Origin: Nonomuraea polychroma
Lineage (GTDB): Bacteria; Actinomycetota; Actinomycetes; Streptosporangiales; Streptosporangiaceae
Direction of reading: 5' to 3'
NCBI RefSeq assembly: GCF_004011505.1
Contig: NZ_SAUN01000001.1
Coordinates: 3,658,001 to 3,722,000 of the forward strand
Length of the DNA: 64,000 nucleotides
How positions within the stretch are numbered: position 1 is the first letter of the stretch; the number at the start of each line of letters is the position of its first letter. This document shows, piece after piece, positions 43,136 through 51,100 of this stretch. A program made the translations under genes and the position numbers. The notes under the pieces were generated by a model, which searched no databases, had not been told where the DNA came from, and worked only from the letters and a program-made list of their open reading frames with translations.

Positions 43136-43435
43136 GGCGGCACCCACGGATGATCTTCTCGGGGGTCTTCGACCGGTTCCCCGACCTGCAGGTGATCGCT
43201 GGGCACTGGGGCGAGGTCGTCATGTTCTAGAGGTCATGGGCACCGGCTGTACTCCACCGGCTACCCCTTCACCTACGGCTTCCGTCCCGGCGGCTTCCCC
43301 TACATCGACACCAGCAACGGCGCCGCACGCTCCTTCCTGGAGGACGCGCCCTTCACCGACGATCAGAAGGCCGACATCGCCCACCGCAACTGGGAACGCC
43401 TCACCGCCCGCGCGGCCGAGCGCCCGGCAGCCTGA
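43136..43435 (+). pseudogene. C-terminal remnant of an amidohydrolase (ACMSD-like)
   Basis: HPRMIFSGVFDRFPDLQVIA then GHWGEVVMF (metal-ligand His of the barrel) is stopped by TAG near 43230. In another frame YPFTYGFRPGGFPYIDTSNG, AARSFLEDAPFTDDQKADIA and HRNWERLTARA complete the family's end at 43435. About 40 residues between them and the whole N-terminal half are missing. Non-functional. Confidence 0.75.
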
Positions 43436-43452
43436 AGCATCAAAGCGGCGAG

Positions 43453-44367
43453 TCATCCACCCTGCGCTTGACGTGCGGCCTGCGCGGCGACGCGCTCGAT
43501 GGCCTGGACGGCGACATCGGGCTGGTCGAGGTAGATGTAGTGGCCGCTGTTCGTGGCCGTGCTCAGCTTGCTACCGCTGGACAGCGTGAGCCACTTGCGC
43601 TGGCCCGCGGCCCACGCCTTCTCCAGGCGCGGCCCGTACTCGGGGACGGCCGCGAGATACGGCTTGCCGTGCTGGATCACCTCCACCGGGATGTTCCCGG
43701 CGGAGGCGACCTTGCCGTCGGTCATGACGAGCTTCTCCGGGTTCTCGCCCTTGAATATCGCGAGGTTCTGCGCGCGCACCTCGGCCGCCGGCCCCTTGGC
43801 GGACTCGGGGATCGACTTCGAGATGTCGGCCAGCATCGTGGGGGGCGTGGCGTCCATCAGGACCAGCCCCTTGACCCTGTCCTGGTGGTCGGGTGCGTAC
43901 CTGGCGGCGATCAGCCCGCCCAGCGAGTGACCGGCCAGGACGACCGGACCGTCTGTGGCGACCCGGTCGAGCACGCCGGTCAGGATCTTTCCGGTGCTGG
44001 CGAAGTTCTGCGGGCCGTCCGCCTGGTCGCTCGCGCCCGCGCCGAGCCGGTCGTAGGAACACACCCGGTTCTTCTTGCTCAGCGTCTGCTGGAGGGCGGC
44101 CAGCTTGTCCAGCCCATCGCCTGCTCCGTGCATCAGGATGATGACCGGCTGACCCTTCTCCGGGTCGCCGGAACAGGACACGTTCACCGACCGGCCCGCG
44201 ACATCGATCTTTTCGGTCCCGGAGATCGGGGCGGCATCGGTTGTCGGCGTGGCGGGGACGAGGGGGTCCCAGTTCTCCATCGCGTCGCCGTCGCAGCCGG
44301 CGACCCCCATGCCGAGCGCGGTGCAGCACAGCGCGGCCGCAACGGATGTCTTGATCTTGCGGAGCAT
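43453..44367 (-). CDS. Alpha/beta hydrolase lipoprotein
   Basis: A 304-residue exported hydrolase. The signal peptide ends in LGMGVAGC, a lipobox. VIILMHGAGDGLDKL gives the oxyanion region, VVLAGHSLGGLIAARYAPDH the nucleophile Ser, GLVLMDATPP the strand after, and a late NSGHYIYLDQPD the catalytic His. Ester or lipid substrates at the membrane are likely. GGAGG precedes the ATG. Its promoter carries one 72-bp element (44448-44519), mirrored by that of the two-component operon, so joint control is inferred. Confidence 0.88.
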   Translation of the reverse strand: MLRKIKTSVAAALCCTALGMGVAGCDGDAMENWDPLVPATPTTDAAPISGTEKIDVAGRSVNVSCSGDPEKGQPVIILMHGAGDGLDKLAALQQTLSKKNRVCSYDRLGAGASDQADGPQNFASTGKILTGVLDRVATDGPVVLAGHSLGGLIAARYAPDHQDRVKGLVLMDATPPTMLADISKSIPESAKGPAAEVRAQNLAIFKGENPEKLVMTDGKVASAGNIPVEVIQHGKPYLAAVPEYGPRLEKAWAAGQRKWLTLSSGSKLSTATNSGHYIYLDQPDVAVQAIERVAAQAARQAQGG

Positions 44368-44447
44368 GAGGTCCTCCAGTGAGGGAGTCGACGCCGGGAT
44401 GATGCGCACGGCGGTGTAACGCAGACGGAGCGCCGCGGCCGCGCCGT

Positions 44448-44519
44448 AACGCTACGGATCGGGCGGTCCGAGATCGTCCCCGCACGGTGGACATTCGCCG
44501 GTAGCTCGTGCGAGGGACA
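44448..44519 (-). promoter_or_regulatory. 72-bp promoter element, copy B
   Basis: Reverse-strand copy of the element at 44612-44683 (56 of 72 positions equal by eye, no gaps), oriented toward the lipoprotein hydrolase at 44367. On that strand it opens TGTCCC, has TGTCCAC at element position 27, GGGGACGAT, and TAGCGT at 66-71. Its -10-like box lies about 80 bp before the ATG. Confidence 0.72.
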
Positions 44520-44611
44520 CGTGCGGTCTGCCGGGCAGGGCCGCGATCGCCGCGCTCTAACGTCCGGTGCGGACGTCGCGGCGGCGTCGTACGACGAATC
44601 GCATGCGCGCC

Positions 44612-44683
44612 TGTCCCCCGTGCGAGCCACTCGCGATTGTCCACTGTGCGGGGACGATTCCGGGACGCCGAATCCCTAACGTT
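44612..44683 (+). promoter_or_regulatory. 72-bp promoter element, copy A
   Basis: Oriented toward the CPBP/kinase/regulator operon; the 3' end is 52 bp before the ATG at 44736. TGTCC at 44612 and TGTCCAC at 44638 (26 bp apart), GACGAT at 44653-44658 and TAACGT at 44677-44682 with an 18-bp spacer. Also a GCGAG-CCA-CTCGC dyad between the boxes. Confidence 0.72.
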
Positions 44684-44735
44684 CCCGGCGTAGCGGCGGC
44701 GCCCCGCCGCGGAGTCCCCACGTAAGAGAGTCGTC

Positions 44736-45557
44736 ATGCGGTTGTTGAAACAGCTCGTCCCCGTCGCGGCGGTCGCCTTCGCCGGCGGCATGATCGTGGG
44801 CGCGGTGCAGGGAATCCCGTTCCTCACCCTGCTCCTCGGCGTCGCGACGGCCGTACTGGCCGTACTCGTGTACGCCCGGACGGTGCGCTGGTCCGAGCGC
44901 CGCGCACCGGTCGAAGTGATCGCGAAGGGCGCCGTCGCCGCTACCGTCCGCGGGATGCTGATCGGTGCCGGGATGTTCGCGGCCGTCATCGTGAACATCG
45001 CCTTCCTGGGCGGCTACCGGATCGAAGGGCTGGGCTCGGTGCCGGGCGCGGTGGCGATGGTCGGGTTCATGGCCGCCGCCGCGGTGACCGAGGAGCTGCT
45101 GTTTCGCGGCATCCTGTTCAGGATCGTCGAGGAGCGCACCGGCACGTGGATCGCGCTCGTGCTGACGGGGGCGTTGTTCGGCCTGGTGCACCTGTTCAAC
45201 CCGCACGCCAACTGGTGGGGCGCGATCGCCATCGCGATCGAGGCGGGCGGCATGCTCGCCGCCGCCTACGCCGCCACCCGCACCCTGTGGGTGCCGATCG
45301 GCCTGCACTTCGGCTGGAACTTCGCCGCGGCCGGCATCTTCGCCACCGAGGTCTCGGGCAACGGCGCCTCGCTGGGGCTGCTGAACGGCGTGACGTCGGG
45401 CCCGGCCCTGCTCACCGGCGGCGCGTTCGGGCCGGAGGCGAGCCCGTACGCGGTCGTGTTCGGCCTGCTGCTGATGGTCGTGTTCCTGTGGCTGGCCCGT
45501 CGGCGCGGCAACCTGGTCCCGCTGCGGCGCCGCGCGACCGCTACGCTCTCCCGATGA
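44736..45557 (+). CDS. CPBP-family intramembrane glutamic endopeptidase
   Basis: A 273-residue membrane protein with about eight helices and the Abi/CAAX (Rce1-like) motifs in order: VTEELLFRGILFRIVEE (paired Glu and Arg), FGLVHLFNPHANW (His), and GLHFGWNFAAAG (His/Asn). Cleaves or processes membrane-associated proteins; substrate unknown. First gene of an operon, its stop overlapping the kinase ATG by 4 bp. It could process a signal for that kinase, which is inference. Confidence 0.93.
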   Translation: MRLLKQLVPVAAVAFAGGMIVGAVQGIPFLTLLLGVATAVLAVLVYARTVRWSERRAPVEVIAKGAVAATVRGMLIGAGMFAAVIVNIAFLGGYRIEGLGSVPGAVAMVGFMAAAAVTEELLFRGILFRIVEERTGTWIALVLTGALFGLVHLFNPHANWWGAIAIAIEAGGMLAAAYAATRTLWVPIGLHFGWNFAAAGIFATEVSGNGASLGLLNGVTSGPALLTGGAFGPEASPYAVVFGLLLMVVFLWLARRRGNLVPLRRRATATLSR

Positions 45558-46708
45558 TCGACCTCCGGCGAGTCACCGAGCTGTGGCAGCGGTGCCACGT
45601 CACGGTCCGGGACTTACCGTTCGGGCTGCTGCTGGCCGTCGTGTCACTGCTTCCGGCGCTCCACGGCAAGGGGACGCAGGTCGGCGACCTGCCGGCCCGC
45701 CCCATCGACGAGCTGGCGATCCTGGTGATCGCTCTGCAGACCCTCCCGCTCGCAGTGCGCCGGCGGTGGCCGGCCGTCTGCCTCGTCCTGGTGTCGCTCG
45801 GCTTCGCCCTCGACCAGCTCCACGCCTACCACGTGTTCGCGAGCAACGCGATGCCTATCGCGCTCATCAGCGCGGGCGCCCACCTGGAGCGCTACCGGCG
45901 TGTCACCGTGGTCCTCCTTTCCATGGCGTACGTGCCGCTGGCGCTGGCGCTCAGCAGGCTCGGCGCGACCGAGAGACCGGAAGGGTACGTGGTGTTCTAC
46001 CTGGCACTGGCTCTCGCCTGGGGTATCGGGGCCTGGCTGCGCTCCACCCGCGCCACCGAGGCCGAACGCCGCCACCACATCGCCGAGGCCACCCGCGCCG
46101 CCGAACGCACCCGCATCGCCCGCGAGCTCCACGACGTCGTGACCCACCACGTGACCGCCATGGTCGTGCAGGCCGAGGCCGCCCGCTACCTGACCGCCGC
46201 CCCCGACCGCCTCGACGCGACCCTGAGCGCCGTCACCGACACCGGCCGGCGGGCCATCACCGACCTGCGGCACATGCTCGACCTCCTCAAAGCCGATCAC
46301 GACACCGACGTCGGCGTGCCGACCGCCGGAGGGCTCCACACGCTCGTGGAGCAGACCCGCCAGGCCGGGCAGCCGGTGGAGTTCGCCGAGGAGGGCAGTC
46401 CGGCGGAATCGGCGGGCAGCGCCGAGTTCGCGACCTATAGGGTCGTCCAGGAAGCCCTGACGAACGCCCTCAAACACGCCCACGGCAGCCCTACCGTGGT
46501 CCACGTGTGCTACGGCCGGAAGGAGATCAGTGTGACGGTCAGCACCGACGGACCCGGCTCCCGGGCCGCCTCTTTCGGCGGGAGCGGACGCGGCCTTACC
46601 GGGCTCCGCGAGCGGGTCGAAGCCCTCGGCGGCGAGTTCAGCGCCGGCCGGCAGGCGGGCGGCGGCTTCCTCGTACGGGCCACCATCCCCGCGGGAAGCC
46701 CGTCGTGA
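45554..46708 (+). CDS. Sensor histidine kinase (HisKA_3, NarL/DesK type)
   Basis: A 384-residue kinase. The N-terminal 160 residues hold about five membrane helices with short loops, so the signal is probably membrane-borne. Then the dimerisation helix with phospho-acceptor His in RTRIARELHDVVTHHVTAMV, followed by HATPase_c: N-box YRVVQEALTNALKHAH and G-box GSGRGLTGLRERVEALGG. ATG coupled to the CPBP stop; GTG of the regulator overlaps its own stop. Confidence 0.94.
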   Translation: MIDLRRVTELWQRCHVTVRDLPFGLLLAVVSLLPALHGKGTQVGDLPARPIDELAILVIALQTLPLAVRRRWPAVCLVLVSLGFALDQLHAYHVFASNAMPIALISAGAHLERYRRVTVVLLSMAYVPLALALSRLGATERPEGYVVFYLALALAWGIGAWLRSTRATEAERRHHIAEATRAAERTRIARELHDVVTHHVTAMVVQAEAARYLTAAPDRLDATLSAVTDTGRRAITDLRHMLDLLKADHDTDVGVPTAGGLHTLVEQTRQAGQPVEFAEEGSPAESAGSAEFATYRVVQEALTNALKHAHGSPTVVHVCYGRKEISVTVSTDGPGSRAASFGGSGRGLTGLRERVEALGGEFSAGRQAGGGFLVRATIPAGSPS

Positions 46709-47364
46709 CGACACCGATCCGGGTCCTGGTCTGCGACGACCAGGCACTGATCCGCACCGGCTTCGCCACCATCATCGACGCCCAGCCCGACCTGGAGGTG
46801 GTGGGCGAGTGCGGCGACGGCCGCGCCGCGGTCGACCTCGTCGGCCGGCTGAGCCCCGACATCGTGGTGATGGACGTGCGGATGCCGGTGCTCGACGGCA
46901 TCGGGGCGACCCGCCTGCTGGCCGGCGCCGGGGTGCCGGACCCGGTCAAGGTGCTCGTCGTCACCACCTTCAACCTGGACGAGTACGTCTACCAGGCGCT
47001 GCGCGCGGGCGCGAGCGGCTTCCTGCTCAAGGACGCCCCACCGGCGCAGCTCCTGCACGGCATCCGCACCGTCGCGGCCGGCGCCGCGCTGCTGGCCCCC
47101 GAGGTGACCCGGCAGCTCGTCGGAAGGTACGCCTCCCGGATCCGCCCCGCCCAGGCCACGCCCGGCGAGACCGCACTGACCCCGCGCGAGCTGGAGGTGC
47201 TGCGCCTGATCGCCGACGGCCGGTCCAACAGCGAGATCGCCGCCACGCTGGTGATCAGCCAGGAGACCGTCAAGACGTACGTGTCGCGCATCCTGACCAA
47301 GCTCGACCTGCGCGACCGGGTGCAGGCGGTGGTCTACGCCTACCGCAGAGGGCTGGTGACCTGA
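46705..47364 (+). CDS. NarL/LuxR-type response regulator
   Basis: A 219-residue regulator: acidic pocket VLVCDDQALIRTGF, phospho-Asp in IVVMDVRMPVLDGI, Thr/Lys in VVTTFNLDEYVYQALRAG and GFLLKDAPP, and the LuxR HTH TPRELEVLRLIADGRSNSEI then AATLVISQETVKTYVSRILT. GTG start overlaps the kinase stop. Candidate activator of the three 72-bp elements. Confidence 0.94.
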   Translation: MTTPIRVLVCDDQALIRTGFATIIDAQPDLEVVGECGDGRAAVDLVGRLSPDIVVMDVRMPVLDGIGATRLLAGAGVPDPVKVLVVTTFNLDEYVYQALRAGASGFLLKDAPPAQLLHGIRTVAAGAALLAPEVTRQLVGRYASRIRPAQATPGETALTPRELEVLRLIADGRSNSEIAATLVISQETVKTYVSRILTKLDLRDRVQAVVYAYRRGLVT

Positions 47365-47554
47365 GCACACCTCGATGGGAGCCGGCGCCGGTCCGTGGCC
47401 CTGTTCGACCATCAGCGCGCGGCCGTCGGCCCCGAGTCGGTGTGGATCCGTCGTCAGCAGATTCGCCACCCGGACGCGCATCGCGCCGCGGATGCGAAGC
47501 CGAAGATTTCGGTTCACCCACGTTCTGACCTGTCCGGCAGCGCGTATGGCTCAA

Positions 47555-47845
47555 TCACCCGTCCAGCCGGACGGTGACGGTCACCTGACCCGCTTCGTCA
47601 CGTCTGAAGACTGCATGCCCGGTGCGGTCGATCCCATCCAGCTGCAGCGATATCGGACCACCCTCGGCCAAGAAGTTGCGCCACCACAGGTTGGCGTCGG
47701 GGAACTGAACGCCGATCGTGACGGTGCCGGCCGCGCGCCGGAAGGCGACGGGTGTGCTGAAGGTGTGTCCCGAGCGGCGCTCCGTGTAGGTGACGACCGT
47801 GAGACGTCTGCTGATCAGTCGGCCCCATCGAGGAGAGGAGCGCAA
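47555..47845 (-). CDS. Short nitroreductase-like (DUF385/F420-binding fold) protein
   Basis: A 96-residue protein: SRRLTVVTYTERRSGHTFST, PVAFRRAAGTVTIGVQFPDA, NLWWRNFLAEGGPISLQLDG. The order resembles deazaflavin-dependent nitroreductases (YTGRRSGR, WWRNL), but shorter than usual at the N-terminus. Divergent from a truncated TetR gene that may once have controlled it. Activity uncertain. Confidence 0.6.
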   Translation of the reverse strand: MRSSPRWGRLISRRLTVVTYTERRSGHTFSTPVAFRRAAGTVTIGVQFPDANLWWRNFLAEGGPISLQLDGIDRTGHAVFRRDEAGQVTVTVRLDG

Positions 47846-47870
47846 CGTCAGGATCGCTGAGACATCTCGT

Positions 47871-48036
47871 ATGCCGACCGTCCCCGACGCGGCCGTAGGG
47901 TTGCGCGCCGACGCGCGACAGAACCGCGACCGCGTCGTGGAGGTCGCCCGCGAACTGTTCGCAGACCACGGACTCGACGTGCCGATGGCCGCGATCGCCC
48001 GGCACTCCCACGTGGGAGTCGCGACGCTCTACCGCC
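47871..48036 (+). pseudogene. TetR-family regulator, HTH only (3'-truncated)
   Basis: From ATG 47871 the text reads ADARQNRDRVVEVARELFAD, HGLDVPMAAIARHSHVGVAT and LYRR, a complete TetR HTH. After 48036 it changes into unrelated Arg/Ser sequence, and the effector domain is missing. The break is followed by about 110 bp with no feature before the FN3/phospholipase gene's 3' end. Confidence 0.8.
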
Positions 48037-48146
48037 GTTCCCTACGAAGGTCAGGTCTGCGGCAGCTCGGGCCGGCGGGGCATGTGGTGAGAACGTGGTC
48101 TCGCATCGGTGAGCCGGTCCCGGCAGGCACCGGGACCGGCTCAGCG

Positions 48147-51100
48147 TCACGTGCCGAGCTTCAGGACGGCCGCGTAGTACACGTGGGCCAGCCCGATGCA
48201 CTTGACGCCGTGGTGCACGATCTGCGCGTCACAGGCGACCAGCATGTCCCGGTAGAACATCCGGTCGATGCGCAGTTTCCGGTTGTAGTCGAAGGCGCTC
48301 ATGGCCTTGTAGTTGCGGTAGCCGAAGTCATGACGCGCGCACTGCTTGCGCCAGTCGACCCGTTCGAACGGGGCGAGCCCGAGGACCGGCCGGTCCGGAC
48401 TGCCCGAGCACAGGTCGGTGCTGTGGTCCCACTCGTAGCCGTCGATGTAGTAGGCGTCACCGCCGTCGAGCCCCAGCCAGCGATTCCACCCGGCGGTCGA
48501 GATCTCCGTGAGCATCGCCAGCATGTGGGCTTTCGACGGCTTCAGGCGGATCGTGATCGTGGGGCTGGCGGCGCTTTCTCCTCTCATGTTGACGGCGGTC
48601 ACCCTGACGTCGTACCTGCCGATCGGCAGGTACTTCAGGGTGATCTCCGACTCGGCGAGGGGATAGCGGGCCCGGGTCCAGGATCCGCTACCCGCCGGCC
48701 GGTAGTACAGCCAGTACATGACGTCGGAGCCGCTGTCGTTCCAGGAGATCCGTGACCACCCGGGTCCGTCGGTGTGATAGAGGGCGCTGGGTGGCTGGGG
48801 CTTCGGGTAGTCCGGCACCGCGGAGACGGAGGAGCTCGGCGGGCTCTCGCCGTCGCGGTTGACGGCGATCACCCGGAAGTCGTAGGAGTAGCCGCGCCAC
48901 AGCGGCGCGCCGATGCTGGCCTCGTGCCAGGTGGCCGGCCAGGCGAGCCGGTACCACGTGCCGGTCCCGCTCGGCTTGAACTCCACCCAGTAGAAGTCCT
49001 CCTCGGCGGTCTGCGTCCAGAGCAGGTCCACGCCGTTCGCGGTGCTGCCCACCCTGAGGCCGGTGGGCCGGGGCGGCGGCGACCCGCCGAGCGCCGAGCG
49101 GACCGTGTTCGTCGGGCTGGAGGCGCCCGTCTGGTTCTCGGCCACGACGCGGAACTCATACTGGAAGCCCGGCCACAGCGGCTTGCCGACGTGGTAGGTG
49201 AGGTTGAGCGTCGGGTAGGTCAGGTTGTACCACTGCGAGCGGCCCACCGATCGGAACTGAACCCAGTAGTAGACGCTGCCGTGGTCAGGGCTGGCATCCC
49301 ACTCCAGGGCGACGAAGTCGCGGGTGCGCTGGGTGACCCGAAGGTTCGTGGGCGGCCGCGGAAGGGCGGCGACCGCTTTCACCGACGCCTTGGCCGCCGG
49401 TTGGGGCATCGACACCTTGCCGAGCGTCGCGCTGCCCAGGATGGTGACGCGGACCGGGTCGGACGGCGGCCCGTCGCCGCCCGGGTTGGTGGCCGTGACC
49501 AGGAAGTCGTAGGCATGGCCCCCGGTGAACGGCCCGATCTGCGCGCTGTTCGTCGTGGCCGGGTACTCCAGCCGCGTGTAGGACGTCTGGCCGGCGGTCG
49601 TGTCCCGATACGACAGCCAGTAGAAGGAGCCGTCGATCGGGGTCCAGGTCAGCTTGACCGTGCCGTCCTGCTGGGGCTGCGCGCTCACGCCGGTGACCTT
49701 GGGCGGAGCGGGCGGCTTGGGCACGACGCTGACGACGCCGCCGGCCGGTCCCTCACCCGCGTCGTTGATCCCGGTGACCTTGTACTCGTAGGTGTGGCCG
49801 TTGACCAGCCCCTGCAGGTCGGCCGAAGGCTGCCCGGCGGGGTAGGCGAGCCGGGTGAACGTGCTCTCCCCTGCGGTGACGTCGCGCTGGTAAACCCAGT
49901 ACATGCTGGCGCCCACGGGTGCGGTCCAGCTCAGCCGTACCGTGCCGTCGCCCGGCTCGGCGCGCAGACCGGTGGGGGCCTGCGGCGGCGTGACCCGTGA
50001 GACGGCGCTGACGACCGCGCTCGCCGGCCCCTCGCCGCCGTCGCCGACGCCGGTCACCTTGAACTCGTAGGTGTTGCCGTTGAACAGGTCGGCGATGACC
50101 GCGCTGGTGCCCGAGGCGGGCAGGTGATAGCGGGAGAACTCGGTGTGCCCGAAGGTGACGTCGCGGCGGTAGATCCAGTAGGTCTTGGCCCGCGCCGCCG
50201 CCGTCCACGTGAGCTTGACCGAGCCGTCCGCCTGCGGCGTGGCCCCGAGCCCGGTGGGCGCGTCCGGCAGCGCGACCTTGGCGGTGGCGCTGGCCACGTT
50301 GCTGGCCGGGCCCTCGCCGCCACCGTTGCCCGCGGTGACCTTGAACTCGTAGGTGTTGCCGCTCAGCAAGTGCGTGAGGGTGGTGGTCGTGCCGTGGACG
50401 GGCAGCTCGATCTTGGTGAAGTCGGTGGCGCCCGAGGTCACGTCGCGCAGCCGTACCCAGTACCGATCGGCGCCCGCGACCGCGGTCCAGGTGAGCTTGA
50501 TCGACCCGTCGGATTGGGCGGTCGCGGCCAGGTTGCCCGGCGCACCGGGCGGGGTGAACACTGCGGTCGCCCGCGCCAGGTTGGACGGCGGGCTTTCGCC
50601 GATGTCGTTGACCGCGGTGACCTTGAACTCGTAGACGTGCGTGGCGATCAGGTCCCGCAGGGTCGCGCTCTCGAGGAGTGGGTCCTCCGTCGCGCTCTCG
50701 GTGAACACCGTCTCGCCCACGGTCACGTCCCGCTGGTAGACGCGGTAGGTGACGCCGGGGTCGGAGGCGTTCCAGGTCAGTTTCACGTCACCGGCCACAC
50801 CGGCGGTCGCGACCAGGCCGCTCGGCGCGGGCGGGGCGGTCTTGCGGCTCTCGGTGTTGACCGTGTTGGACGGCGGTCCTTCGTGCCCTGCGGTGGTGAC
50901 GGCCCTGACGTGGAAGGCGTAGGTGTGGCCCTCCTTGAGGAACGGGTCGCCGTAGCGGGTCTCTGTGACTGGGTTGCCGGTCCTGGCGAAGTGCGTCTGC
51001 CCGGCCGTCAGATCCTTCTTGTACACCCAGTAGTTGAGGCCGGAGCCCGGCGGCGCTGTCCAGGTGAGGTGGGCGGTGCCGTCACCGGCCATCCGCACGC

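Noticed and set aside
46510..47517. Long open minus-strand frame of 335 codons
   Set aside because: It lies antisense to the response regulator and end of the kinase; its text is Arg/Pro/Gly-rich shadow coding without motifs.
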